DNA of 64,000 nucleotides from Oopsacas minuta (taxonomy: Eukaryota; Porifera; Hexactinellida; Lyssacinosida; Leucopsacidae), in assembly GCA_024704765.1 (NCBI GenBank), contig JAKMXF010000299.1, positions 62,001 to 126,000 of the forward strand. The letters run 5' to 3'. Each line of letters starts with the position of its first letter. The first letter of the stretch is position 1. A program made the position numbers and the translations under genes. Positions 45,301 to 55,300 of the stretch are shown in pieces. The notes under the pieces were generated by a model that was not told the DNA's origin, ran no database searches, and saw nothing but the letters and a program-made list of their open reading frames with translations.

Positions 45301-46145
45301 GGATATGGTAAGTTACCATCATGATTACTAACAACATAGATGTTTATATTCCCCCTTTAGCTATCCCATTGTGTCTGGTGATAGTTTCACTGATAGACTC
45401 TACTGTATTCGGTATACTTGCCCCTCCAAACACATCTCAATGCAAGTATCTATACTGTTGGATATCTTCAGCTATTTTCCCTACATATCAGCTGATTAGT
45501 AGTGCTCTCCCATTAATAGTAAGTACTTGTACTTATCCATGCATTACTCATAGTTATATATGTTTGTATTAGTTTGCTCAGATTATATTGGCGGCGCCTC
45601 TCTTCCTACATTTCTTCATTCCTAAATCTGATACAGAGACTAAGAAACTTAAACGTTACAAAGTGAACACGAAGCTACAACTCTCTCATGTATACTGTGA
45701 AACTATCCCAGGCTATGCTCAAGTATTTATTTTAGGATTCCATTACGCATTTCTATCTAATGCTTATGAAGGCATTACATTTGGAATACTATCTTTCCTA
45801 TTCACAATTCTTACATCAGTCTTCCTACTGATCTATTACACGGGGTTGATTTCATTTGTAAGTAATGGTTAACCATACAAATATTCTATAGAAACTTCGA
45901 TGTTATTCGTTTAATGTGTGTAGTTAAGCAAGAAGAGCGCTAGACAGTCCTTAAGACCCAAACATTCAGCTACTAATTTCATAAATGCTGAGGACTATGA
46001 GACAAGACTTGTAAGCCGTCAGCACGAGCGAGTTAACTGGGCTTTCCTTAACGCACAAGAGGAGCGGTTTTACGAAGAAGGGCGTCAGCTGGGAGCACAC
46101 TTCAATATTGCTACACCTCTCTTTAATAACCTTTTACCAGATTGA
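27373..46145 (+). CDS. Giant cadherin adhesion GPCR (many cadherin repeats, HRM, GAIN/GPS, 7TM)
   Basis: Exons: 27373-27597, 27668-27891, 33475-33750, 33805-34087, 34143-34458, 34511-34763, 34815-41872, 41941-42284, 42340-42821, 42882-43025, 43080-43307, 43356-43689, 43749-43964, 44026-44301, 44364-44656, 44712-44861, 44920-45307, 45361-45518, 45573-45857 and 45924-46145. All phases agree, giving about 4,050 residues. Roughly 25-30 cadherin repeats are present (at least 16 LDxE/IDxE motifs, many DxNDN-type linkers). A hormone-receptor motif follows (LCPETLKS, ASRVC, AEWMYPDMSEC), then a GAIN region with a GPS (CAVWEF ... ICMTYL ... VVCSC), seven hydrophobic spans and a charged tail. It resembles CELSR/Flamingo but shows no EGF or laminin-G domain. 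The GPS lacks His-Leu-Thr/Ser, so self-cleavage is unlikely. An RRRR/RSKR furin-like cluster lies upstream. The intron at 27892-33474 carries four minus-strand genes; linkage across it rests on phase and on the cadherin strand ISIGGE-LQVSRELN. Confidence 0.75.
28152..28679 (-). CDS. GNAT-family N-acetyltransferase, nested in cadherin GPCR intron
   Basis: A single-exon 175-residue protein starting at the ATG at 28679 (MAYSDRTPS). It has the GNAT fold signatures: an N-terminal IRAWQAKDRDKVVELI helix, the VATAAYY strand, EIRKMYIVPEHRRDGLGRTL with the acetyl-CoA-binding R/Q-x-x-G-x-G/A loop (RRDGLG), and ETISVLKEACKFYPSLGYKP with the C-terminal motif B. Such proteins transfer an acetyl group from acetyl-CoA to an amine; the substrate cannot be told from sequence. 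The layout resembles small stand-alone GNATs found in bacteria and in animals. It is read opposite to the host gene, 103 bp downstream of the LZTR1 stop. Confidence 0.8.
   Translation of the reverse strand: MAYSDRTPSTGLKSIYKEYVIRAWQAKDRDKVVELIEACLKPYGIALDTGEGGADEDALRVEEFYHKDDKGEFFVTERDGKIVATAAYYKIHRGPDSVEIRKMYIVPEHRRDGLGRTLMGVLETAIKSRGYRNVYVETISVLKEACKFYPSLGYKPVQDSPDTPRCDLLLHKFLV
28783..31523 (-). CDS. LZTR1: LZTR1, Kelch-BTB-BTB substrate adaptor of CUL3 ubiquitin ligase
   Basis: Minus-strand exons in order: 31523-31063, 30990-30675, 30615-30126, 30071-29906, 29805-29598, 29542-29195 and 29136-28783. Phases agree and give 780 residues; human LZTR1 has 840. Six Kelch repeats fill the first half (SKHTTVSWDGGIYTFGGDDG, SPRYHHSAVVYKDSMFVFGG, VFSGQSGAKITNNLYQF, YPPQRRYGHTMVAHGDSL). 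Two BTB-BACK units follow (EEFCDLKFIVGKHGEVIPAH; FADILLQIGPISLPAHKCIL). This Kelch-then-double-BTB order is unique to LZTR1. With CUL3 it promotes ubiquitylation of RAS-family GTPases such as RIT1. Similarity to human is clear along the whole chain. The gene lies inside the cadherin GPCR intron on the opposite strand; six of its own introns are 54-99 bp. Confidence 0.92.
31791..32090 (-). CDS. CRIPT: CRIPT, small Cys-rich spliceosomal/PDZ-binding protein
   Basis: A single-exon 99-residue protein; human CRIPT has 101. It starts MVCEKCEKKLGKVATPD, continues with GARNT and GENKLLS, and has paired CxxC units (CRLCKDQL, YCPACAYKKGICGMCG). Nearly every block matches the family. It ends YKQSTV, which keeps the C-terminal PDZ ligand type (S/T-x-V) of human CRIPT. 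The protein is known for binding the third PDZ domain of PSD-95 and as a component of the minor (U12) spliceosome. It is nested in the cadherin GPCR intron, between LZTR1 and the aminotransferase, all on the minus strand. Confidence 0.95.
   Translation of the reverse strand: MVCEKCEKKLGKVATPDVWKDGARNTVSSGKVKLGENKLLSGKKCRFSPYSVFRSCRLCKDQLHQSGYNYCPACAYKKGICGMCGVKILDTASYKQSTV
32376..33341 (-). CDS. Class IV PLP-dependent aminotransferase / aminodeoxychorismate lyase-like protein
   Basis: Two exons on the minus strand, 33341-32638 and 32583-32376, give 303 residues. The 54-bp intron (32637-32584) has no stop in frame, so an unspliced reading adds 18 hydrophobic residues; clean GTATGT and ATTAG sites and the restored ...NIGKYLLKEVLEADEVF strand show that it is an intron. 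An ATG further upstream would add 26 hydrophobic residues, but that region ends in a pyrimidine-rich CTTAG directly before the ATG at 33341, so it is probably leader. Fold-IV signatures: NGELVDANTAAISVWD start, RGDGFFD, the PLP lysine region MKWMSYGPNML (K154 likely), GYNDALL and GHVLEGPTFSIIW (E188). Branched-chain, D-amino-acid and 4-amino-4-deoxychorismate enzymes share this fold; the substrate is not assigned. Confidence 0.82.
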   Translation of the reverse strand: MSASSPVLVNGELVDANTAAISVWDLTVQRGDGFFDIIYVDKNAEGKILLVGLDLHFVRMFRCAEQMLYKIEQSREQLEQWMRKIAELGGPGKIRMLFTRGMLEDNPGVDGSKFAPKSVIILWHPHTKYKIPGTLLPMEFPWSCYHSNTSGAMKWMSYGPNMLMTRMAVKEGYNDALLTSHDGHVLEGPTFSIIWLKNGEIFTSSVKQMKILPSITATIVMTILQNIGYKINIGKYVSSCVINYSFYLIHTIRYLLKEVLEADEVFTTSATRLLIPVEKIGDRKYSIEQGMKLREIVSKGILERENWISQLTSPYDFPLNS

Positions 46146-46304
46146 AGATTTATTTTACTACTTGTATTCCCTACTTTACTAACTTTTTTATTTTTGCATT
46201 TGTTAAAAATTATGTAATTTCTGTTTGATACAATATTCGATTCTTTTGACTTATATTCTATGTGTAATTACCCTTGTAATTGTAGTTCATTAAAATAGCA
46301 AGTA

Positions 46305-49300
46305 ATGGATGAGGGAGGAGATCTTTCCAATCCTATGGTGTATGACTTCAACACAGGACCTTGGATGACAGAGGAAGCAGCAGAAGACCACACTAGCTTC
46401 CATTCCTTTCAGAGATCTACAACTCCACCTGAGTACAGAACTGAGAATACGGAAACAAAACTGACAGGTAGTTAATACTATTACTATTAGCATTAGTATT
46501 ATATTTATGTTCCTAGATATCAGTGTTGTAGATGAAGGTACATCCCAATCAGAAACTGAGACTGATATGCCTGAAGATAATTCGAGTGTATTAGCTCCTG
46601 ATAACCATCATTCAAGTCAGGAATGTAGTCAACAACTAGCTGAACTTCGAGATAAGGCTTTAGAAACTTGTGAGAATTCCTCGCGAATACAAGATACACA
46701 TTACGAATCAGCAGAAGATCTATCATCAAGAGCTTTGCCTGACAACTCTAATGATGTTCAGGAATTTTCACAACAAATACATGAACATTCTGACGAGTCA
46801 GCTGACAATGGCAGCAACCCTTCATCAACTCAGGAATCACATGACTACACTAGTGATACTCAAGAATTACCTCAGAAATTAGGTCAACATCCTGACGAGC
46901 CAATTTACAGTTCATCTCCATCTCAGGACTCACATAACAATCCTCCTGGTATTAAGGAATCTCCCCAGCATTTAGCTGAACATTCTGACGAGTCAGCTGA
47001 TAATGGCAGCAACCATTCTTCATCAATTCAGGAATCACATGACTACACTAGTGATACTCAGGAATTACCTCAGAAATTAGGTCAACATCCTGACGAGCCA
47101 ATTTACAGTGCACCAACAACTCAGGACTCACATAACAACCTTCTTGATTCACTGGGTTCCCAGCAATTACCTGACTCTCCTTCACCAGCTGAAGAGCCAC
47201 AACACAGCTCTATTGATTCTCAGGAATCTCCGAAACGAATACACGAGCATTCTGACGAGTTAGATGACAATAATAACTATTTTATACCAGCTCAGGACTC
47301 ACATGACAACGCAGATAATGTTCAGGAATGTCCACAGCAATCAACTGAACATCCTGATGAGTCAGCTGAAATTAGAGCTTCTTCTCCACCAGCTCAAGAG
47401 TCACCTGACATATCCCATATTCAAGAATGCTTCCAGCAATTAAAATCTCCTGCACCAATACCAACCCAAGAGTTGCTTAACAACTCATCTGTTATACAGG
47501 AATGTTCAGAAAGATTAAACCAATTACCCTATACCCTCTCAAGCCATGACAAACAATTTGCAGACGACTCTAAAAGAGGAAATTCTCCTCAGGGGGTGGT
47601 ACCAAATAGCCCTCCCTCTAATCAACTGCTTGGTGGAGAACCTATGGAGGAACACAGGGTACAGCCAAAAAGCGGATGCGATCTCCCTGAAGCTATGGAT
47701 AGCGAAATTACTGATAATATAATAGAAGAACAGTCCAATAGCAATATACCTCAAGCTCACTTAGAAATAGAGAAATTAGATAATATCAAAGTAGAAAACA
47801 TTCCATCTATCCCAGAACAAATTGAACCTGAATTAACTAATCGCGGAAATTCAGAAGAACCACTCACAACAGGTAGATAATTATTCCTAATATTGAATTA
47901 CATAATTAATTTGTTCATAATTAATGTATTTATTAGAACAAATTCATCAACAACCCTCTGAAACACGAGAGCATGAACAAGAGCAACCTTTAAACTCCAC
48001 CATAGAGAGTCAACAACAACATATTCCCATTACGAAAGAACCTACTCCATCAGAACTATTGGCTCCTGCTCCACAGACCGCTAGCTCTCTGGAGATAATG
48101 CAAGAACAGATGAGTAATGAGGAATACAGGTGCTGGAAAGATGTGCTAGATAATCCTGAGGACTTTGATACTTGGGTTAAACTATTAGCGCTAGCAGAAA
48201 AGCATGTAAGCTATTGTGGATACAGCACTATAATGTTAGTTTATTCAATTACTAACCTATCTATATCTTAGGAGAATATAATTGTGATTAGAGAGATATT
48301 TGATCGGTTCTTAAAGCTGTATCCTTACTGCTACGGTTATTGGAGGAAATTCTCAGATCTAGTACTACACCTCCAAGGATGGGTTACAGCACAACAAGTA
48401 AATAATAATATAACGCATTTGTTTATTAGTATACTAAGATAGTAATAATATTAAATTAAAATACTACATTCTAAAGCACACTCGATACAAAGCTATAATC
48501 TTAAATATATTCGGAGTTATCGCGCGGTTCTTCATCGTAATAATAGCTATCAAAATAATCATCATAATAGTCTCTGTAATCAGTAGCTCCCTCCTCTGGA
48601 TAATAATCAGGCTCTTCTGGGATATAATTAGGGGTAGCGATAGTATTTTCCTGGCTAGGAATTAGTTCCCAAGGGACCTCAAGCTCAATTACTTCCGCCT
48701 GAAAATCAACATGTGCAGGCAATGCGATGTTAATCAAGAGTGTGAAAACAATTAAGCCTTTCCAAAACATTATAAAATCCGTTTTCGTATGTGATAATCT
48801 ACTCCAATAGAATTCCCTTATCCTTTATTGTGCGAATTCTATTTAAGCCTGATTTATTGCCTCAGTTTTCTTTAGGTCATTAGCGTTCTCGTTAATGTGT
48901 GTGCATATTAAGATATCCTATCAAAATTCGAAGCCCTCCACTCGTTACGTTATCTAGAAATACAATTTCTTCTTTGTATACTTTCAAAATTCTTTGTTCA
49001 TTACAAATACTTGTAGTGACATTACGTTACTACGCTCCTGGCTTCTAGTTGTTTCTTGTGACATTGTAACTTCATAGAAGGTAGCTAATCTGTTTAATAC
49101 CTACCTTACACCCTTACGTAATATTACTGAACGATTACTTGACAGTTTAACGAACTGATTATTTATTGTTTATTTAGGTGATTTTCATATTTTGTAGTTG
49201 TACTCATATTCAAAACAAAAGAGTAGAATATTGTTAAACTTTCCCCCACATTATACCAATCACAGCTCTTTAGACTTTATAATTACCTCAACGGAATTTG

Positions 49301-52300
49301 AGTAAATTGCATTATGTAAACTCCTGTCGTATCATGCTGCTTGAACTTGATACCCTTCAGTTCCTATTCATGAATTAACACTCCCTGATATATCTCAATA
49401 TATCATGTGAATAGTTTAAAATTATTTATAATATAATTTACGTATTTGTGTATAGATTTTGGAGATAGCAGTATACTCAATCCCTCTAAGTATAGACCTG
49501 TGGATACACTATGGAAATCTTAGTATTAAACAAGGGCTAGATTACAGTACGATAGCTGCGTAAGTTTTGAATTTATCCTAATATCCATGGTATAATATAT
49601 ATTATTCTGTCTGTTAGTTTGTATGATAGAAGTTTGGTGATAGCAGGGTATGAATTCAGATCAGATCTTCTTTGGGAAGCAGCCATATATTACCAAGAAA
49701 CTCAGGGTCAGTTAATTAAAGTATTCAATCTTTTAAGACAACTTATCGCAACCCCCACACAGCACTACAAGAAACATTTTCATAGGTGAGTTGCACATTT
49801 TTTTCGTGATATTTTGCATTTGTAAAGCGCTTTATTATTTACAGATAATTCTTTGGTCATCTTTACTCATTGAATTCTAAGCTGTTTAAGAGCTTTGCTC
49901 ATTCTCATCTCTTTAATATATTATGAATAAATAAATAATTAACTCTTAACTCCTTGTTACAGCTGTAAATGTTTCATGTTTCGTTGTATGGACCAATTTG
50001 TGGATTTTTCCAGATTAATTGCTTATTGACTTCGCTGTTAAATGCGAAATTTCGCACATATTTTGGAATTATTAATTGTAATTTGAAGTCCTTCCAGCAG
50101 ATGATTACACGGACCGAAATCTTTATCTGTTCTAATATTTCAACTTGTAATCATTCTATAGAGCATACGTTATTGCACCTGATGGTTTAGTTGTTAATTT
50201 TCAATTCTGTCCTTATTAAAGAGTGTTCTAATATACCAAATAACCAAACTTGACATGACACTATTTCACTTCAGATATGAAACTTATCTCTCCACGCATT
50301 CAACACGCAACCTCTTAAGCGTAGAAGAATTCACTTCTCTTGGAGAACAAATACAGTCAAGTCAACTTGCAAATGAAGTAATTGCATTTATATTATACAT
50401 ATTTTGTATTACGTTATATAAATATTTACTTCATCCTACCTAATCGTGTTACTAATTAATTTATCAATAGCTTTTCTACCAAAATTACAAATTGTACAAA
50501 TATTATCAGACATAGCATTGGGTTATATTCTGCCTATTAAGTTTTGTCTACTCGAATATATTATCCTTCTCTATGAGGATCTAAATGCTAATTATGTGTT
50601 TGGGAGTATTTTCCCTTAAGAATTAATAATTAGATTCGCTGAGTTGTAATTTAAGAAATGTACTTTTTCTTCGTTAAACTGTTCTACAGTAAATTGCTCA
50701 ACTCTTGTTTGTTGTTTTTTTATTCAATTACTTTGTTTACGAGTAATCTAATATGATTACGTGGATTGTGGAAGTGGAAATTATGATTTTTATGTCAGAT
50801 AATTCTGGAAGTATTCTACACAAACAAGACTAGTTTATATGATGAAATATTGTATACATGTAGTTAACAATGGTAGAAACTAGAAATATCACTTACACAG
50901 ATTATTTACAATATATCTGTCCAGGGGTTCAGATAGCTAGCTGCATTCCTTGCAACCACGAGCACTTTTTATCTCAATGGATAAAATGTTTATCTGATGC
51001 TTAGATTATTTTACAAAGATAGCGTATGTGTTCGCATAAATCAGCAAGAAACTCATCTCTATTTGTCTTAATTATTTCCCAAAGTAATCCCCCACCTGTT
51101 TTATCTTTATTACAAATATTGCTTCATCATTATTATTATATTTTCGCTCTAGGGAAATTCTAGTTTGGAAGAGAAGGTGAGAGATAGTCTGCTGGATCAG
51201 GGCAGACAGATCCACGCAGGTACAGAAGAAGAGATTAACCTTAGAATACCATACGAGGAGAAGGTACTTAATGCGTATAATGTATATCCTTTGAATTGTA
51301 GTGAGATATACTTTATTCTTGCTCCCTCACCGGCTTCCTAACAGAACTTTATACTGTTTTGTTTGTGCGAAACCTTTTTCGTTTTTTACCATAGTTACGA
51401 CCTGGCTAGATAGAAATTTGAGAGATCTATATTCGCCTTTTCACAAAATCACTATGTTTGTCAATTATCCTAAAACATACATTTGTTATCTCAGAAACCC
51501 CTACAATAGTTATATTCAATTTTACCTATAAACAATTTGTTTATAATATCTTTGGGACATATAGGATGGTCTTACATTGGTAATTCCTAATTATTGTGTC
51601 TATATTTCTATTAATAATAATTTTAATGAATTGAATTAGCATTTATGTTTGTTAATATTTCGTGAAAATGTCCTTACAAACTGGCAAAATGCAATAATTA
51701 TTGCAACCATCCTCTTTCAGTGTTCATATTTCAAACAACTAATATTTTAAAAATTACATTGAAATTCACTGATGTGAATCATCTAAATATGTATAAACTA
51801 ATTAACAATCAATCATGAATGGCTATCATAATTCAAAATTTGTATATTTATGTCACAAGGAAATGGAACGTGCTTTAACTAGATTTTCCTATAATAATGG
51901 GTTATAAAATTTTCAGCAGATCTTTGGAAGAAACATTTCAAATTCACCCCCCCCCCCGATCTCGTGATACCATATATTCATTTAGTGGTTTGGAACAAGT
52001 TCATAAAGTTGTTTAATTGTGTTTATTTGTTGTTCTTGTTCTTGTTGTTTGATTGTATAGCACAATTATTGAAATTGTTGAAGTAGACAAGTAATTTTGG
52101 TTTAGGTTACATTATACGTTTACCTTTTGTTAATTTATAGATCAAAAGGCCTTATTTTCATGTTCAACCTCTAGAAGAAACGCAACTGCAGACATGGAGA
52201 TCGTATCTGGATTTTGAGATATCTAGGAAATACAAAGACAGGATTGTATTTCTATTTGAACGGTGTATGATTGTGTGTGCACTCTATGAAGAGATGTGGA

Positions 52301-55300
52301 TAAAGGTAAGGGGGGGTGTAGTATATTTATATTCAGTCATGTTACTGAGAATTTAATTCTACTGTTTGATAGGATTTGCTTACAGTTTAAAAAGATATAT
52401 TATATTACTCTAATCCATAAGCCTCCCCCATATTTATTCATGATTATTCAATATACTAAAACGTAATGTGAAAATGCTTAGTAGCACCGTCATATACTCA
52501 AGGATGTGTAGTCAGAAAATATGCTTACTGTCCCTATTGGGACACTCCTCTAAATCTCCTCTTTCTATTGAATAAATGCATTATAATTTAGTATGCCAAG
52601 TTTCTCGGAGTAGAACATTGTCAGGAAGCAAGAGCTGTATTCCAGAGAGGAGCTTGCTATATTCCTAAAAGCATACCGATTCATTTGGAATGGAGCTTGT
52701 TTGAAGAGAATCTGTCCCAATTGAACGGAGCACGCGAATTATTACAAAGTATCGACCAAAAGGTAAATACCTTCTTTTACTGGTATCCATATTTAATTAT
52801 ACCCACACAGGTACCTGGATTAATAGAGATAAAATCACATTATATATCTTTTGAATTACGTCACGGGAATAAAGATAGAGTAGATGAGATGTATAAAGAA
52901 GTGCTGCAACAATCTCAGAAGCAATTCCAGAAGTGTCCATCACAAGCTGAAGATCGTAGACTGCTCCACGATACATACAACTACTGGGCTGCTAAGTATG
53001 CCTTCTTCTTATCACGGGTGAGTGTTTATTGTTTATAGGAATCTTTTTGGTAATTTCTTTATGAATCAGAATACGTGTGTATTGATCGTAGCCTGACTTA
53101 TACCATACTTGAAGTTTTGATTCTTATTCTTAGCACGCTTCAATTGATTCCTTTTCAAAGCTAAGCTCGTTTGATTGGTGTCTGTTACCATTCTCTCTTC
53201 TAGCAATATTCTAGTTTAATTGATTTTTTAGCTCATAGCTCGAATCCACTTCTTAGAATCCATGAATGCGAAATCTAACAACCAGTTAGCGATAAGATTA
53301 TATCGGGAGACATTTCACCAAGATGGAAGCTATATTGCAAGTATGTTTCCTATCTTTCTCCCTTTTCAATGGTATCTCATCTTCCTCACGGAGACAGGAG
53401 AGAATTTATTTTATCTCTTTAGGAAAGAACTACAACTTACAATGCTTATAGCATTATCGAGTCTGTATGGTATTTGGTCGGTTTAACTTCATTTTTAGTG
53501 TACGTAATCATTTTGAATTGGATGAGTTTCCAATAAGTTTAAAATATGAAGAGAGGTCGTTTCGGGCGTTCAGTATTTCGTATTTCTGTGATTTCTCTCA
53601 ATTATATTTCTGTTCTATTTGTGTATTATAGCATCGTAGTGAACATCCTGCTGGGAAGAAAATAATATCAGAAGCAATTGAGAAAGACAAGGTTAGTTCA
53701 TGTTGTGTGACAATCCCTGGTCCTTCCTGTTTGTTTTCTAATGTTATATTTCCTATTTATCTTATGACAAAAAACATTACATAATAGTTAATTGTATTTA
53801 ATTACACGGAATAATAGACATAATACACTACAACAAATTCAATTAGTTTTTTTCTTAGAATAATTCCACGCTGTATTTCCATCTCGTCGATCTTGAACTA
53901 CACCAACAGCCTTTGGATAAAGATAAGGTAATGTCAGTCCTAAATAAAGCTATACACGCCCCACTGCCTCAAGAAGTAAAGGAAATATTCTCTCTGCGTA
54001 AATTCAATTGGTCACAAGCAATGGGTATTCAATTAGACTACAAAATGTAGGTTTTGCTAACATTTTCATGTTTTTCTCTTCCACTTTCACCCTTGAAGGT
54101 GTACGATAACCTTAATCAACAATGATGTTAGTATATTTACAACAGATTTCTATATATTTCTATGATTATCAATTCTCCCCTCAGTGTTAGTTCGCCAGGA
54201 AATATAAGTTTGAGAAGCTTAGCATTCTATGGACACAGCCATAAATGTGCTTTTGTGGTGTTTATTTAGAACTGATTTGGTCGTTGTTATCGTAAACAAC
54301 TAAGTCATATCGTACAATCATTGATCCTTCATTTATTGATTAATAATTAGGCGAAATGTTAACATCAGAATAATTTCTGGATATATAGTTTGACAAAGTA
54401 ATCGCGATAATTATATGTTTATAGACGTCACTTGGCTGTAAAGTTTACATTGACATCCCGTTTTCTAGACTGAATATTAATCCACGTATGATCAGCTATA
54501 GTTATAACACCCGCTACATCATATTATGCTATATTTAGCCTCGTATCCATCTCGTTAATTTACTTATTACATTTATTAATTTCCTTCTTAATTATAATTA
54601 CTTCATTAGAGCTAATTAATTAAAATCAGATTTTGGAATTATTGCGAGAATATCTTGCAAGTCAATAATTGACAGTATTCATGAGGTAATATTGGATAAT
54701 AATTGTATACAGTTTCTATACCACAAGATTAATGTCATTATTACACCGAATATCGCTCAAGTGTTACATAACCTACGTTCGTAGCTGACATCATGTAATG
54801 AGATTCAATTCAGGGTATATGTATCGGTTATCACAGTGTTTAACGCAATTAGTGTCACCATTTTCACTAGAAATATCACCAGCGTGCTATAATATTATTA
54901 TGCTAACTATTGACTATTTGAGTTCAATATAGTCTTGGAGATTATTGTGTAGAGCGTGGGGTAGATTATGTATCCCTCCTGCTACTCTGCTCTATTTCAA
55001 AATACTCAATTGGATAGAAATATAATTTATTCATATCAACAAATTGTTATCTCCAGTTTGATCTCTCTCGTCTGATTCAGACTGTACTTTATACCACACA
55101 CTTTCAAATTTCAATTATCTTACTCTTCGTTAAGAAACATTTCTATGTGTGTATATAATTACATTTTCCGTTAGTGTGTGAATTGATTACTGATTTGTAG
55201 CATTTTAAGAGAATAAACAACTAATTACATCGTAATATCCTCGTTAGATTTAATATTTAAATATACATGAATGATTTTATACGAAATTTGTCGCCAAATG

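Noticed and set aside
53262-53486. Plus-strand frame as a PRPF39 coding exon
   Set aside because: Direct joining of 53017 to 53632 restores the conserved PRPF39 sequence; inclusion causes a stop. Kept only as a poison-exon candidate.
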